Assembly (NCBI RefSeq): GCF_007004665.1 | Contig: NZ_ML660057.1 | Span: forward strand, 124,001 to 188,000 | Direction of reading: 5' to 3' | Source of the DNA: Denitrobaculum tricleocarpae | GTDB lineage: Bacteria; Pseudomonadota; Alphaproteobacteria; Kiloniellales; Kiloniellaceae | Length of the DNA: 64,000 nucleotides | Shown here: positions 42,949 to 52,148 of the stretch, piece by piece | How positions within the stretch are numbered: the first letter of the stretch is position 1 | How the letters are laid out: each line of letters begins with the position of its first letter | The notes under the pieces: model-generated | The model's input: the letters and a program-made list of their open reading frames with translations, nothing else | What the model was told of the DNA's origin: nothing | Databases searched by the model: none | Translations under genes and position numbers: made by a program

Positions 42949-44229
42949 TCACGAACCGCCGATGTGTTTCGCCGCATAAGAGATGGCATCGACAGTCTGC
43001 GCAATATCGTCGTCGGTGAGCGCGAGCGAGGGATAGATCTTCCCGTCCGGTTTAAAGATTCCCTTCTCCCGGAGCTTCTGGTTAAAGCGCTTTCCGAGAC
43101 TGGCATCCCCGCGTAGGACGCCGCGGTAGCCGGTGACCCGGTCCGAGGCGAAAACCACATCGAAGAGCACCGGATCACCAACGATCTGGTGATCGACGCC
43201 TGCTGCCGAAAGGTGCTCCTCGAGGGCCTTCATGATGCTCACTCCGCGTGCCCGCAAACGCTCGTAGCTGCCGGAGCGGCGCAAAATCTCCATGGTTTTT
43301 AAGCCCGCCGCCGCCGCGACGGGATTGCCGCTCAGAGTGCCGATCTGCAGGGTAAACCCCGCTTCCCCGACTTTGGCTTTGTCGAAATGCGCCATCACCT
43401 CGGCCTTGCCGGCGATCGCCGCCAGCGGAAACCCGCCGCCGATGATCTTGCCCAGACTGCAAAGATCCGGCGTCACGCCGTAGAGCTCCTGCGCGCCGCC
43501 GTAGGCCAAGCGAAACCCCGTGACGACCTCGTCGAAGATCAGCAGAATACCGTGCTTTTCGGTTTCTACCCGCAACGCCTCCAGGAAGCCCGGTTCGGGC
43601 GGAATCAAGCGTTGCAGAGGTTCCGCAATAACGGCGGCAATTTCCCCGGCATGTTCCGCCAGCAGCTGCCGTATGAAATCGATATCGTTGAAGGGTGCGA
43701 TCAACATGTGGTCCCGCACAGAGTCCGGAATCCCCGCGGAATCGGGCACGGCCATGGGAAAGTTCGCCAGCCGGGTCGGCGCCAGACTCATCAGGGCCTC
43801 CGCCGACATGCCGTGATAACCGCCCTCGAACTTCACGATCTTATCGCGGCCTGTGTGCGCCCGCGCCAGACGCATGGCGTACATATCCGCCTCGCCGCCG
43901 GTGCTGACAAAGCGCACCTGATCGGCACAGGCCACCGCGTTGCAGATTTCCTCGGCCAGTTCGATCCCACGTGCATTGTTGGCAAAAAAGGTCATGCCCT
44001 TGGCGAGCTGCTCCTGCACCGCCTCCAGTACCTCCGGGTGACCGTGCCCCAACAGCATGGGGCCGGAACCGATCAGATAATCGATATACTCTTTGCCGTC
44101 CTCGTCCCAGACCCGCGAACCGCGCCCCTCGCGAATGACAATGCCCGGATCGAAATTGCCGAAGCCGCCGCCGGGCAGCACCTTTTCCGCACGGGCGATC
44201 CAGTCTTGCTGAGAAATATGGGCATCCAT
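42949..44229 (-). CDS. Class III aminotransferase (GSA-aminomutase-like)
   Basis: PLP enzyme of 426 aa. The fold-type I class III pattern is complete: GSGPMLLGHGHPEVLEA near the N-terminus, STGGEADMYAMRLARAHTG for cofactor phosphate, IFDEVVTGFR with D233, and the Schiff-base Lys K261 in SLGKIIGGGFPLA. ATG at 44229 has GGAG eight bases before it. It is the last gene of the five-gene minus unit starting with the demethylating flavoprotein, and could transaminate a keto or aldehyde product of that pathway. Glutamate-1-semialdehyde aminomutase itself is less likely in this context. Confidence 0.9.
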   Translation of the reverse strand: MDAHISQQDWIARAEKVLPGGGFGNFDPGIVIREGRGSRVWDEDGKEYIDYLIGSGPMLLGHGHPEVLEAVQEQLAKGMTFFANNARGIELAEEICNAVACADQVRFVSTGGEADMYAMRLARAHTGRDKIVKFEGGYHGMSAEALMSLAPTRLANFPMAVPDSAGIPDSVRDHMLIAPFNDIDFIRQLLAEHAGEIAAVIAEPLQRLIPPEPGFLEALRVETEKHGILLIFDEVVTGFRLAYGGAQELYGVTPDLCSLGKIIGGGFPLAAIAGKAEVMAHFDKAKVGEAGFTLQIGTLSGNPVAAAAGLKTMEILRRSGSYERLRARGVSIMKALEEHLSAAGVDHQIVGDPVLFDVVFASDRVTGYRGVLRGDASLGKRFNQKLREKGIFKPDGKIYPSLALTDDDIAQTVDAISYAAKHIGGS

Positions 44230-44242
44230 CCGAAGGCTCCTG

Positions 44243-45346
44243 TTATTCGAAAACCCGGCAGGGCTTGCCGAGCACTGACAGATCGGGCGCGACACCGAGA
44301 CCTGGAATCTCCGGTGGCGCGATGCGGCCATTCTTTCGCACCGGCGCGTCCGGGTCCAGACGCGGCGCGACGTAGCCGGAGAGGTCGCAGATATTCAGGA
44401 CCGCATCCGGCGGGCTTGAGATCCCGAGATGCAAAGCGGCAGCAGTACAGATATCCGAACCCCAGGTGTCCTCGATGCACATCTTTGTACCCAGATGCAG
44501 GCAGAGGTCCCGCGCGCGCCGCAACGCGCTCAAGCCGCCGAACTTGGAGAGTTTAAGCGCGACCGCATCCATACAGCCGAGGGCATACGCCTGAAGAAGC
44601 GAGGCGGTATCGTTGGCACTCTCGTCAAGCTTCATCGGCAGCCCGGTCGCCGCGCGGACCGCCGCGCAGTCTTCCAGAGTTGCACAGGGTTGCTCCAGCA
44701 TCACATCGATATCTGCCACGGCGCGGCCTACGCGCGTTGCCTCCAGGCGCTTTACACCGCAGTTCCAGTCGCCATAAACCAGCGGCCCGGGCCCAACGGC
44801 CTCGCGCACCAGCCGCAGACGCGCAACATCGGTCTGCCAGTCGTTGTCCGCGCCGAGCTTCACCTGGAACTGGCCGATGCCCGTGGCCTGCGCCTCCTTC
44901 GCGATCCGCGCCATTTCGTCTGGAGCCACGCTGGTGATGGAGTGATAGAGGGGCAGGTCCTCTGCCATACGTCCGCCGAGGAGCCGGTAGAGTGGAAGGC
45001 CGGCCGCCTTTGCGGTCAGATCCCAGAGCGCAATATCGACCGCCGACTTGGCGTAAGGATGTCCCTGCAGATGGGCATTGAGCTTCGCCATCAGGGCTTC
45101 CGGACCAACCGGGTCGGCGCCCAGCAGTACCGGCGCCATCTCCTCGACCGCTGGCTCGACACCGCGGGCATAGGCCGGAAGGTAATGAGGAATCGGACAA
45201 ACTTCTCCCCAACCGCTCAAACTCGAATCGCAATCCAGCCGCAATACCACCGTCTCGACTGTCGCGCAGGCCTTCCCCGCCGCCATGTAGTAAGTCTCAT
45301 GACTGGTCAGGGGGACGCGCCAGAGTGAGATGCGGGTAATCGTCAT
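44243..45346 (-). CDS. Enolase-superfamily MR/MLE enzyme (paralogue 1)
   Basis: Metal-dependent enzyme of 367 aa that abstracts a proton alpha to a carboxylate. Barrel residues: K163 (FQVKLGAD), metal ligands D193 (YGDWNCG), E218 (MLEQPC), D241 (MKLDES), and K265 (ALKLSKFGG) as the opposite-face base. This double-Lys layout is that of racemases/epimerases and cis-3-hydroxyproline dehydratases. One base separates it from its upstream paralogue. It probably acts on an amino-acid betaine or a hydroxyproline-like compound in this island, but exact substrate and reaction are not established. Confidence 0.88.
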   Translation of the reverse strand: MTITRISLWRVPLTSHETYYMAAGKACATVETVVLRLDCDSSLSGWGEVCPIPHYLPAYARGVEPAVEEMAPVLLGADPVGPEALMAKLNAHLQGHPYAKSAVDIALWDLTAKAAGLPLYRLLGGRMAEDLPLYHSITSVAPDEMARIAKEAQATGIGQFQVKLGADNDWQTDVARLRLVREAVGPGPLVYGDWNCGVKRLEATRVGRAVADIDVMLEQPCATLEDCAAVRAATGLPMKLDESANDTASLLQAYALGCMDAVALKLSKFGGLSALRRARDLCLHLGTKMCIEDTWGSDICTAAALHLGISSPPDAVLNICDLSGYVAPRLDPDAPVRKNGRIAPPEIPGLGVAPDLSVLGKPCRVFE

Positions 45347-45347
45347 G

Positions 45348-46457
45348 TCACGCTCCGTAGACCGCGACCGGTGCGCCGAGCAGGTCGGGATCAGGCACAA
45401 CGCCAAGGCCCGGTGCGTCGGGCAAAGTGACGAAGCCGTCCAGATTTCGAACGCCCTGCCCCGGCACCGGGTCGACCGCGAGATGATCGTGGCAGAGCCA
45501 GCTCGCCAGCCGGTTTTCGTCGGGCGTGGAAGCTGCGAGGTGAAGCGCGGCCGTGTCGGCCAGAGCCGAGCCGCCGACGTCTTCAATGTGCATCTGCCAG
45601 CCAACGGAGACTCCGAAGTCCCTGATCTGGCGTGCTTTCGTAAGACCGCCCACCCGGTTGGGTTTGACCTTCACACCTTCACAAGCAACGCGCTTCCAAG
45701 CCTCCAAATGATCTCCGAAAGACTGCAGGCATTCATCGAGCATGACGGGTTGCGGGACTCGGGCGGCGACCTGGACGCAGAGATCGAGGCTTTCGCAGGG
45801 TTGCTCTATCCAGTCGCGGGCGGCGACGGAGTTGAGCACCTGAATGGCGACACCCGGGGTCCAGGCGCGGTTGACATCGAAGGTCACCTTTTCCCCGGCC
45901 GGAAGTGCCGCCGAGATGGCGTCGATCCGGGCGATGTCGGCAGCGGGGTTGCTGCCGCCAATCTTAGCCGAATGAACGCGATAGCCCCTGGCGCTCGCCT
46001 TTTGGATCAGGCCGATCATCTCCTCGGGCGTGCCGCTGGAGATGGAGGAATTGACCGCGACCCGGGCCGCTTCCTGCGCCCCCATCAGCTGCCACAGCGG
46101 CATGCCGGCGGATTGCCCGAGGAGATCCCAACAGGCCACATCCAATGCCGACTTGACATAGAAATGCCCCGGCAAGGTGACATCCATCAGCCGGTTGATA
46201 TGATCGAGCGCGCGAGGGTCCTCGCCCAGCAGCATCGGCGCCAGAATTTCCAGCCCGGCCCGGATCCCCCGGCCATGCGCAGGCAGGTAAGACTCGCCCC
46301 AGGGGCAGTCCTCGCCCCACCCCGAATGGCCGACATCGGTTTCGATCCGCACGAAGGTGGAATCCAGCTGCTCGAATTTCAGCCGCCCACCGGAAAGCCA
46401 ATAGGGTGCCGATAGCGGCAGATCCATTTGCCAGACGGTGATGCGGGTGATCTTCAT
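45348..46457 (-). CDS. Enolase-superfamily MR/MLE enzyme (paralogue 2)
   Basis: A 369-aa homologue of the next gene. Likely catalytic residues are K165 (HSAKIGG), D194 (TFDVNRAW), E219 (WIEQPCE), D241 (MLDECL) and K265 (VKVKPNRVGG). The position before the K165 pair is Ser rather than Lys. The N-terminal lid has a YWLSGGR stretch and a Trp-rich GWGEDCPWGESYLP loop, as in 4-hydroxyproline betaine epimerase and related dehydratases. It begins four bases after the quinone-oxidoreductase stop. I would favour epimerase or dehydratase on a cyclic amino-acid betaine; this is inference. Confidence 0.88.
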   Translation of the reverse strand: MKITRITVWQMDLPLSAPYWLSGGRLKFEQLDSTFVRIETDVGHSGWGEDCPWGESYLPAHGRGIRAGLEILAPMLLGEDPRALDHINRLMDVTLPGHFYVKSALDVACWDLLGQSAGMPLWQLMGAQEAARVAVNSSISSGTPEEMIGLIQKASARGYRVHSAKIGGSNPAADIARIDAISAALPAGEKVTFDVNRAWTPGVAIQVLNSVAARDWIEQPCESLDLCVQVAARVPQPVMLDECLQSFGDHLEAWKRVACEGVKVKPNRVGGLTKARQIRDFGVSVGWQMHIEDVGGSALADTAALHLAASTPDENRLASWLCHDHLAVDPVPGQGVRNLDGFVTLPDAPGLGVVPDPDLLGAPVAVYGA

Positions 46458-46461
46458 GTCC

Positions 46462-47571
46462 TCAGTCCAGGGTCACAACGATGTTGCCTGTGTGTTTTTT
46501 GTCGATGAAGGCCTGTTGCGCCTCGACCAGTTTCTCCAGGGGATAGCTTGCCGCAAGCAGCGGCTTGATTTCGCCGCACGCGATGTAGCCGACCAGATCC
46601 GCGAAGACCCCCGGAGGAACCACGGTGGCACCGGTAAAGGTCAGGTCCCGGAGATAAAAGGTCCGCAGGTCAAACGTCACCATCGGTCCCGCGATGGCGC
46701 CTGCGCAGGTGTAGCGCCCGCCCCGCGCCAGAACGTCGATCAGGGAAGGCCAGACATCACCGCCGACGACATCGGCGACCACCGTTACGTTTTCACTGCC
46801 GGTCGCCTCTTTGAGGGCCGTCTTCAGATCTTCGGGCGCACGCGGCAGAAGCGTATCGGCCCCGATCGCTCTCACGGACTCCCACTTGGCTTCGCTGGCC
46901 ATGGCGATAGCCTTTGCGCCCCGGCGTTTGGCCAGTTGGATCAGTGCGGAACCGACACCGCCCGACGCGCCGGGGATGAGAACGCTGTCGCCCTGCCCGA
47001 CCTGGGCGCGGTTCAGCATGTTCTCGGCGGTTACGTAAGAGGTCGCGAAGGTCGCAAGCTCGGCATGACTGAGATCGCACTCAACCGGGTGGACGTTGCG
47101 CTGGTCGGCCTTGGTGAATTCAGCAAAGCCGCCATCGCATTCGGAACCGAAGTAGCCGCATTTATCCATGTTCAGAGGATCGTTCCAGTCCCGCAGCCAG
47201 ACATCGACCATAACGCGCTTGCCGATCAACCCAGCATTCGCCCCCTCACCTGCGGCAACCACCGTTCCCGCCACATCGGCGCCTTGAATGCGCGGAAAGG
47301 TGATCGCCGCGCCGCCCCAGGTCGCGTCTTCTTCCTCAGCCGTGTCGAAGGCGCCGCCGGTCGTCTCGTCGGTAACGCCTTTCGAATACCAGGCCGTGCG
47401 CGTGTTGACGTCCGTATTGTTGAGCCCGCAGGCGTGAACCTTGATCAGCAGCTCGCCCGGACCGGGCCGCGGCGTTGGGCAATCCTCGCGATATACAAGC
47501 TTGTCGAACCCGCCGTGGCCGGTCAGAACGACCGCGCGCATCGTGTCCGGGATCTGGAAAGTGGCAGTCAT
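46462..47571 (-). CDS. Zinc-type alcohol dehydrogenase / quinone oxidoreductase family
   Basis: Medium-chain dehydrogenase of 369 aa. The GroES-like N-terminal half has GELLIKVHACGLNNTDVNTR and GADVAGTVVAAGEGA; the Rossmann half has SVLIPGASGGVGSALIQLA, which binds NADPH. It lacks clear catalytic zinc ligands, which fits the quinone oxidoreductase / enoyl reductase group. The start ATG overlaps the stop of the upstream flavoprotein gene by one base (TGATG), so it is translated with it. In the pathway it may reduce an unsaturated intermediate formed by dehydration. Confidence 0.9.
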   Translation of the reverse strand: MTATFQIPDTMRAVVLTGHGGFDKLVYREDCPTPRPGPGELLIKVHACGLNNTDVNTRTAWYSKGVTDETTGGAFDTAEEEDATWGGAAITFPRIQGADVAGTVVAAGEGANAGLIGKRVMVDVWLRDWNDPLNMDKCGYFGSECDGGFAEFTKADQRNVHPVECDLSHAELATFATSYVTAENMLNRAQVGQGDSVLIPGASGGVGSALIQLAKRRGAKAIAMASEAKWESVRAIGADTLLPRAPEDLKTALKEATGSENVTVVADVVGGDVWPSLIDVLARGGRYTCAGAIAGPMVTFDLRTFYLRDLTFTGATVVPPGVFADLVGYIACGEIKPLLAASYPLEKLVEAQQAFIDKKHTGNIVVTLD

Positions 47572-50024
47572 CAGGCATCGCTCCTGGGCAAGAGATTCTC
47601 CGGATCGTATGCCGCTTCCGACAAAACCCGCGCTTTTCTGGGTTCGCCCATGATCACGACCTCAAGCTCAGTGTCGGCAACGGCTGCTTCCGGCTTCACA
47701 TAAGCAAAGGCCAGAATGCGGCCGACCGTGTGCCCATAGGCGACGGAACTGGTCGTGCCCACGACAGCACCTCCCAGCAGCACCGCTTCGCCGCCGTGTC
47801 CGTCACTTTCGCTGTCCGCCTCGACGGCCAGATAGGCGCAGATCCAGGGCAAGGGCTTTTCGAGACTCTTCTCTGTCTCAGCTTTGCCCAGGAAGTCCTT
47901 GTCCAAATTGACAAAACGCATCACGTCGGCTTCCGGCAAGGTCACTTCGTTGGTCAGTTCACCCGCTCCGTTGAAGCCCTTTTCCATGCGCATGGCATTC
48001 ATCGCAAAGGAACCGTAGTCCGCAATACCGTGGGCCTCACCCGCCGCCCAGAGCGCATCGTGGACCGCCAGCATATCTTCACGCAGTCCGTGAATCTCCC
48101 ATCCCAACTCCCCGGTGTAAGACATTCTGAAAGCCCAGATTTCGCGGCCCGCGATCTCGATCTGCTGCGCGCTGAGCCAGCGGAAGTTTGCGTTGTCGAG
48201 CGGGGCCTGCGTGGTTGCCGCCAGGACCTTGCGGGACTGAGGGCCCTGGATGGTGATGGCGGCCCAGTCGTCGGAGAGCTTGGTGATGCGCAGAACTTCA
48301 CCGTCACGCTGCTGCGCCAGATGATCCAGAAGGCGCTGTTCGAAAAAGGCGGCACAGACCAGATAGAAGCGATCTTCGGCCAAGCGCACGACTGTGAGCT
48401 CGACCTCGATCCGTCCACGCCGGTTCAGAAGGTGGGTCAGCGCAATTCCCCCGATCTTCCTGGGCAGGCGGTTGGGCACCAGCCGGTCCAGGAAAACTTC
48501 GGCTTCAGGCCCCGAAACCTCCACTTTGGTGAAGGCGGAAATATCCATGATGCCAACAGCTTCACGCACGGCCTTCACCTCGGCGGCGACCATGTCATGC
48601 ACGGCATTCCGGCGGAAGGAGTAGTGATCCTGCTGCGCCACGCCGTCGCGCGCGAACCATCTCGGACGCTCGTGACCATAGACCTCTTCGTAGACCGCGC
48701 CCTTGGCCTTCAGGCGCTCGTAAAGCGGGCTGGGTTTGACCGGCCGTCCGGCGAGACGATTGAAATGCGGGAAGGGAATTTCATGGCGCAGGCAATAGTC
48801 CTCCTTCGCCTTGATCACCTGCCAGTCCTTGTCGGCGTAGTCGCCAAAACGGCGCGGATCGAACTCGCGCATGGAGATATCCGCCGCGCCATGCACCATC
48901 CAGCGGGCCAGCTCCCGGGTCAGCCCCGGTCCCCAGCCGATACCGATCTGGGTGCCGCAACAACACCAGTAGTTCTTCACACCGGGCGCCGGGCCAATCA
49001 GCGGATTGCCGTCCGGCGGATGAGAGATCGCCCCGTGGACTTCGCGCTTGATGCCCAGCTCGGTGAAGATCGGCATGCGGTCCAGGGCGTTTTCCAGCCA
49101 GGGCATGACCCGATCGTAGTCCGCTTCGAAGAGTTCGTTCTCGGCCTCCCAGGGGCATTCGTCGAGCCAGATCGCGTTGGGGTTTTCCTTTTCGTAGATT
49201 CCGATCAGCCCGGATTTCTGTTCCATGCGGATGTAACCGGAGACCAACTTGTCGTCGCGGATGACCGGCAGTTCGGTCTCCAGTTCCAAAAACTGCGGCA
49301 CCGTGTCGGTCACAAAGTAGTGGTGGGTCATGGAGGTCATGGGCAGCTGAAGCCCGCTCCAATCGCCCATCTGGCGGGCGTAGGTCCCGCCGGCGTTCAC
49401 CACATGCTCGCAGGTGACCTCGCCCTTCTCCGTCGAGACCAGCCATTCGCCGCTCGGCAGCTGCCTGATATCGGTGGCGCGGCAGCGGCGGATGATCTTC
49501 GCGCCCTGCTGCCGTGCGCCGCTGGCCAGGGCCTGCGTAATGCCGGAAGGATCGGCATGGCCGTCGTCCGGCGTGTGCAACGCGCCCTGAACACCGTCGA
49601 GATTATAGAAGGGATGCAGTTCCCGAATGCGCGCCGGGCCGACCAGTTCAATATTGAAGCCCAGCGCCTGCCCCACGCTCAGGGTATGGCGCAACCAATC
49701 CATTTCATCGTCGTCATACGCCAGCCGGAAAGATCCGCAGCCGTGCCAGGTTACCGACTGCCCGGTCTCCTGCTCCAGCTTTCCGGCATAGAGGCCGATG
49801 TTGTAATCGACGCAACGCCCGAGCCCGAAGCTGGAGGTGGAGTGGGTGATCTGCCCGGCCGCATGCCAGGTCGAACCCGAAGTCAGTTCCGCCTTTTCCA
49901 GCAAGAGGATATCGCGCCAACCCTCATGCGCCAGGTGATAGGCGAGGCCACAGCCCATGATGCCGCCGCCCACGATCACGACCCGGGCCGTAGAGGGCAA
50001 ATTCGACGAAGGATCATTCGGCAC
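47571..50024 (-). CDS. DMGDH/sarcosine-dehydrogenase-like demethylating flavoprotein (FAD + GcvT)
   Basis: Bimodular enzyme of 817 aa. The N-terminal DAO domain (about 1-400) has the FAD motif VVIVGGGIMGCGLAYHLA and H54 in TWHAAGQI, matching the His that covalently holds FAD in dimethylglycine dehydrogenase. A FAO-type linker leads to a C-terminal aminomethyltransferase (GcvT-like) domain (about 440-815) that passes the oxidised methyl group to tetrahydrofolate. Such enzymes remove N-methyl groups from dimethylglycine, sarcosine or N-methylproline. First gene of a five-gene minus unit, divergent from the RpiR regulator, and facing the Rieske oxygenase unit. Confidence 0.93.
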   Translation of the reverse strand: MPNDPSSNLPSTARVVIVGGGIMGCGLAYHLAHEGWRDILLLEKAELTSGSTWHAAGQITHSTSSFGLGRCVDYNIGLYAGKLEQETGQSVTWHGCGSFRLAYDDDEMDWLRHTLSVGQALGFNIELVGPARIRELHPFYNLDGVQGALHTPDDGHADPSGITQALASGARQQGAKIIRRCRATDIRQLPSGEWLVSTEKGEVTCEHVVNAGGTYARQMGDWSGLQLPMTSMTHHYFVTDTVPQFLELETELPVIRDDKLVSGYIRMEQKSGLIGIYEKENPNAIWLDECPWEAENELFEADYDRVMPWLENALDRMPIFTELGIKREVHGAISHPPDGNPLIGPAPGVKNYWCCCGTQIGIGWGPGLTRELARWMVHGAADISMREFDPRRFGDYADKDWQVIKAKEDYCLRHEIPFPHFNRLAGRPVKPSPLYERLKAKGAVYEEVYGHERPRWFARDGVAQQDHYSFRRNAVHDMVAAEVKAVREAVGIMDISAFTKVEVSGPEAEVFLDRLVPNRLPRKIGGIALTHLLNRRGRIEVELTVVRLAEDRFYLVCAAFFEQRLLDHLAQQRDGEVLRITKLSDDWAAITIQGPQSRKVLAATTQAPLDNANFRWLSAQQIEIAGREIWAFRMSYTGELGWEIHGLREDMLAVHDALWAAGEAHGIADYGSFAMNAMRMEKGFNGAGELTNEVTLPEADVMRFVNLDKDFLGKAETEKSLEKPLPWICAYLAVEADSESDGHGGEAVLLGGAVVGTTSSVAYGHTVGRILAFAYVKPEAAVADTELEVVIMGEPRKARVLSEAAYDPENLLPRSDA

Positions 50025-50085
50025 GTTCTGGTTTCCCTGACAGACGCAAAGGCGCGATTTTCGATGGACAGGCTAAATGTATGTT

Positions 50086-50122
50086 TGTACCATCGTCAAT
50101 CATGAATAATATAAATGTACCA
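50086..50122. promoter_or_regulatory. TGTACCA repeats at RpiR gene promoter
   Basis: TGTACCA occurs at 50086-50092 and 50116-50122, exactly 30 bp apart, and TAAATGTA precedes both nearby. The pair covers the divergent promoter between the demethylase unit and the RpiR gene, with the second copy inside the regulator's first codons. Candidate operator half-sites for RpiR. Confidence 0.4.
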
Positions 50123-51016
50123 AATCAAGACTCACCCACACCGCGGGACCTTTTACGGGATCTCGCGGTGGAGCTGGAAAGCCTCACACCGGAGACACGA
50201 AAGGCCGCCGCCTATGTGCTGGAAAATCCCAACGATGTCGGCGTCTCCTCGATCCGGGAAATTGCCGAGGCGGCGCAGGTCAAGCCCAACACATTCGTGC
50301 GCATGGCGCGCTCCGTCGGATTCGAGGGTTACGACGATTTCCGCGAGCCCTTCCGCGAGGAGATCCGAAACGGCAACGTGAACTTTCCCGACCGGGCGCG
50401 CTGGCTGCAGTCGCTCTCCAAGGGTGGTAAGCTCTCGGGCCTCTACGCCGACATGGCATCGAGCGCGATCACCAACATCGAGCAAAGCTTTGCCGCGACC
50501 GATGCAGCGCATGTCCAGTCTGCTGCCGATGCCATCGTGCGGGCGCGGCGCACCTATGTGCTGGGCGTCGGCGTGAACAACGCGCTCGCGCGCAACTTCG
50601 CTTACCTCGCGGGAATGGCGGTCGACACCATCGAAGCCATCCCGCGCAGTGGCAGTGTCGCCATCGACGATATCGCCCGCGCGGGCTCCGACGATGTGCT
50701 GCTGGCCATGACCTTCAAACCCTATCGCAGCGAAGTGGTCGAAGCGGTTGAAATCGCCCGGCAACAGGGCGTGACGATCATCGGCATCTCCGACAGCGCC
50801 GCCTCCCCCATCGTCGCGGGCAGCGATCATGGTTTCGTGGTGCAGTCGGATACGCCGCAGTTCTTTCCCTCCACGGTCGCGACGGTCGCGTTGTTGGAAA
50901 CCCTGATGGCCTTCGTCATCGCGGATGCCAGCCCGGAGGTGATCGCGAACATCGAGGCCTTTCACGAACGCCGCCACAGACTCGGGATCTATCGGGAGGA
51001 CCCCTCCGGCAAGTAA
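50102..51016 (+). CDS. RpiR/HexR family transcriptional regulator (MurR-like)
   Basis: Regulator of 304 aa with an N-terminal HTH (about residues 20-85: AAYVLENPNDVGVSSIREIA, split at VSS, and AQVKPNTFVRMARSVGF) and a C-terminal SIS domain (about 130-270) that usually binds a phosphosugar. The SIS loop reads YVLGVGVNNALARNFAYLAG, and a later AMTFKPYRSEVVEAVE. Such proteins often control sugar genes but also appear beside amine-catabolic genes. ATG at 50102 is preferred to 50081 because its N-terminus fits better. It is divergent from the demethylase unit and 13 bases ahead of the Rieske gene, so it most likely controls both. Confidence 0.9.
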   Translation: MNNINVPNQDSPTPRDLLRDLAVELESLTPETRKAAAYVLENPNDVGVSSIREIAEAAQVKPNTFVRMARSVGFEGYDDFREPFREEIRNGNVNFPDRARWLQSLSKGGKLSGLYADMASSAITNIEQSFAATDAAHVQSAADAIVRARRTYVLGVGVNNALARNFAYLAGMAVDTIEAIPRSGSVAIDDIARAGSDDVLLAMTFKPYRSEVVEAVEIARQQGVTIIGISDSAASPIVAGSDHGFVVQSDTPQFFPSTVATVALLETLMAFVIADASPEVIANIEAFHERRHRLGIYREDPSGK

Positions 51017-51029
51017 GGAGAAAGCAGGA

Positions 51030-52130
51030 ATGAGCGAGACCGCCGAAATCATCCGCTCACTGGACGCGCGCTACTACACGGATCCGGAGATCTTCCGCAT
51101 CGAGCAGCAGGGACTGCTGTTCAGGACCTGGCAGTTCGCGGGACATGTCTCGCAGCTGGAGAAGCGCGGCGACTACTTTGCTTTCGAAATCGGCGGCCAG
51201 AGTCTCTTTTGCGTGCGTGGACGGGATGACGAAGTCCGCGCCTTTTACAATGTCTGCCAGCACCGGGCACACGAGCTGGTCACCGGGTCGGGTAACGCGC
51301 GCAACATCGTCTGCCCCTATCACGCCTGGACCTATGAATTGTCGGGACAGCTGAAAGCCGGTCCGAACATCCGCGCGGTGCCGGGCTTCGATAAGAACAA
51401 GGTCTGTCTGACGTCCATCCGCGTCGAAGATTTTTGCGGTTTTCTCTTCGTCAATCTGGATCCTGATGCCGCGCCCATGGAGGAGTGGTTTCCTGAGGCC
51501 CGCGCGCAGCTCTCCGCCTATGTGCCCGATATCGCTAAGCTCAAGCCGCTGGAGTGGGTCGAAATCCCGGAGAACTGCAATTGGAAGGTTTCGATCGAAA
51601 ACTATTCGGAGTGCTACCACTGCCAGCTCAACCACCCGACCTTCGCGACCGGGGTGGTCAGACCGGAGACTTACGATATTCAGCCGCAGGGCTACTGCCT
51701 GCGCCACACCACCGAATGCCAGAATCTGGATCAGATGAGCTACCCCATCGACCTGGAAGCCAACGAACACGCCGGGCACTATTCCTCCTGGTTTCTCTGG
51801 CCGATGTTTTCCTTCCAGGTCTATCCGGGGAATCTGCTGAATACCTACCACTGGCGCGCCCTTGATGCGGAGCGGGTCGTGGTCTGGCGCGGCTGGTACA
51901 GCATCGACGGCGTGGATTCAGAAGTGGTCCGGCGGCTGGCGGTTCAGGATCGCGCAACGACCGTGGAAGAAGACATCCACCTGGTCGAATCCGTTCAACG
52001 GGGTTTGAAGAACCGGGGCTACCGGCCCGGGCCGCTGGTGCTGGACCCGAATCACGGCGTACGCTCCGAACATTCCATAAAGCATCTTCAGAGTTGGATG
52101 CGTGAATCCGTTGATAATGCTCATTTTTAA
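51030..52130 (+). CDS. Rieske non-haem iron oxygenase, quaternary-amine type
   Basis: Oxygenase alpha subunit of 366 aa, likely a betaine N-demethylase. Rieske cluster ligands are C76-H78 (NVCQHRAH) and C95-H98 (IVCPYHAW). The mononuclear iron is bound by H197 and H202 in ENYSECYHCQLNHP, with a third acid near residue 323. The bridging residue is Glu (E194) where aromatic-ring oxygenases have Asp; this is the mark of the carnitine/glycine-betaine/stachydrine oxygenase group. No reductase subunit is in the window. Paired with a CMD-family gene 18 bases downstream and preceded by the RpiR regulator. Confidence 0.92.
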   Translation: MSETAEIIRSLDARYYTDPEIFRIEQQGLLFRTWQFAGHVSQLEKRGDYFAFEIGGQSLFCVRGRDDEVRAFYNVCQHRAHELVTGSGNARNIVCPYHAWTYELSGQLKAGPNIRAVPGFDKNKVCLTSIRVEDFCGFLFVNLDPDAAPMEEWFPEARAQLSAYVPDIAKLKPLEWVEIPENCNWKVSIENYSECYHCQLNHPTFATGVVRPETYDIQPQGYCLRHTTECQNLDQMSYPIDLEANEHAGHYSSWFLWPMFSFQVYPGNLLNTYHWRALDAERVVVWRGWYSIDGVDSEVVRRLAVQDRATTVEEDIHLVESVQRGLKNRGYRPGPLVLDPNHGVRSEHSIKHLQSWMRESVDNAHF

Positions 52131-52148
52131 ACCAGGAGCATAGACCTC

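Noticed and set aside
45330-46415. A 361-residue plus-strand frame
   Set aside because: Antisense to the second enolase-superfamily gene, which conserves all metal ligands.
46438-47703. A 421-residue open frame on the plus strand
   Set aside because: Antisense to the quinone oxidoreductase gene and without protein-like motifs.
47475-50105. An 876-residue open frame on the plus strand
   Set aside because: It lies opposite the DMGDH-like gene, which has complete family motifs; the plus frame is only an antisense artefact of high GC.
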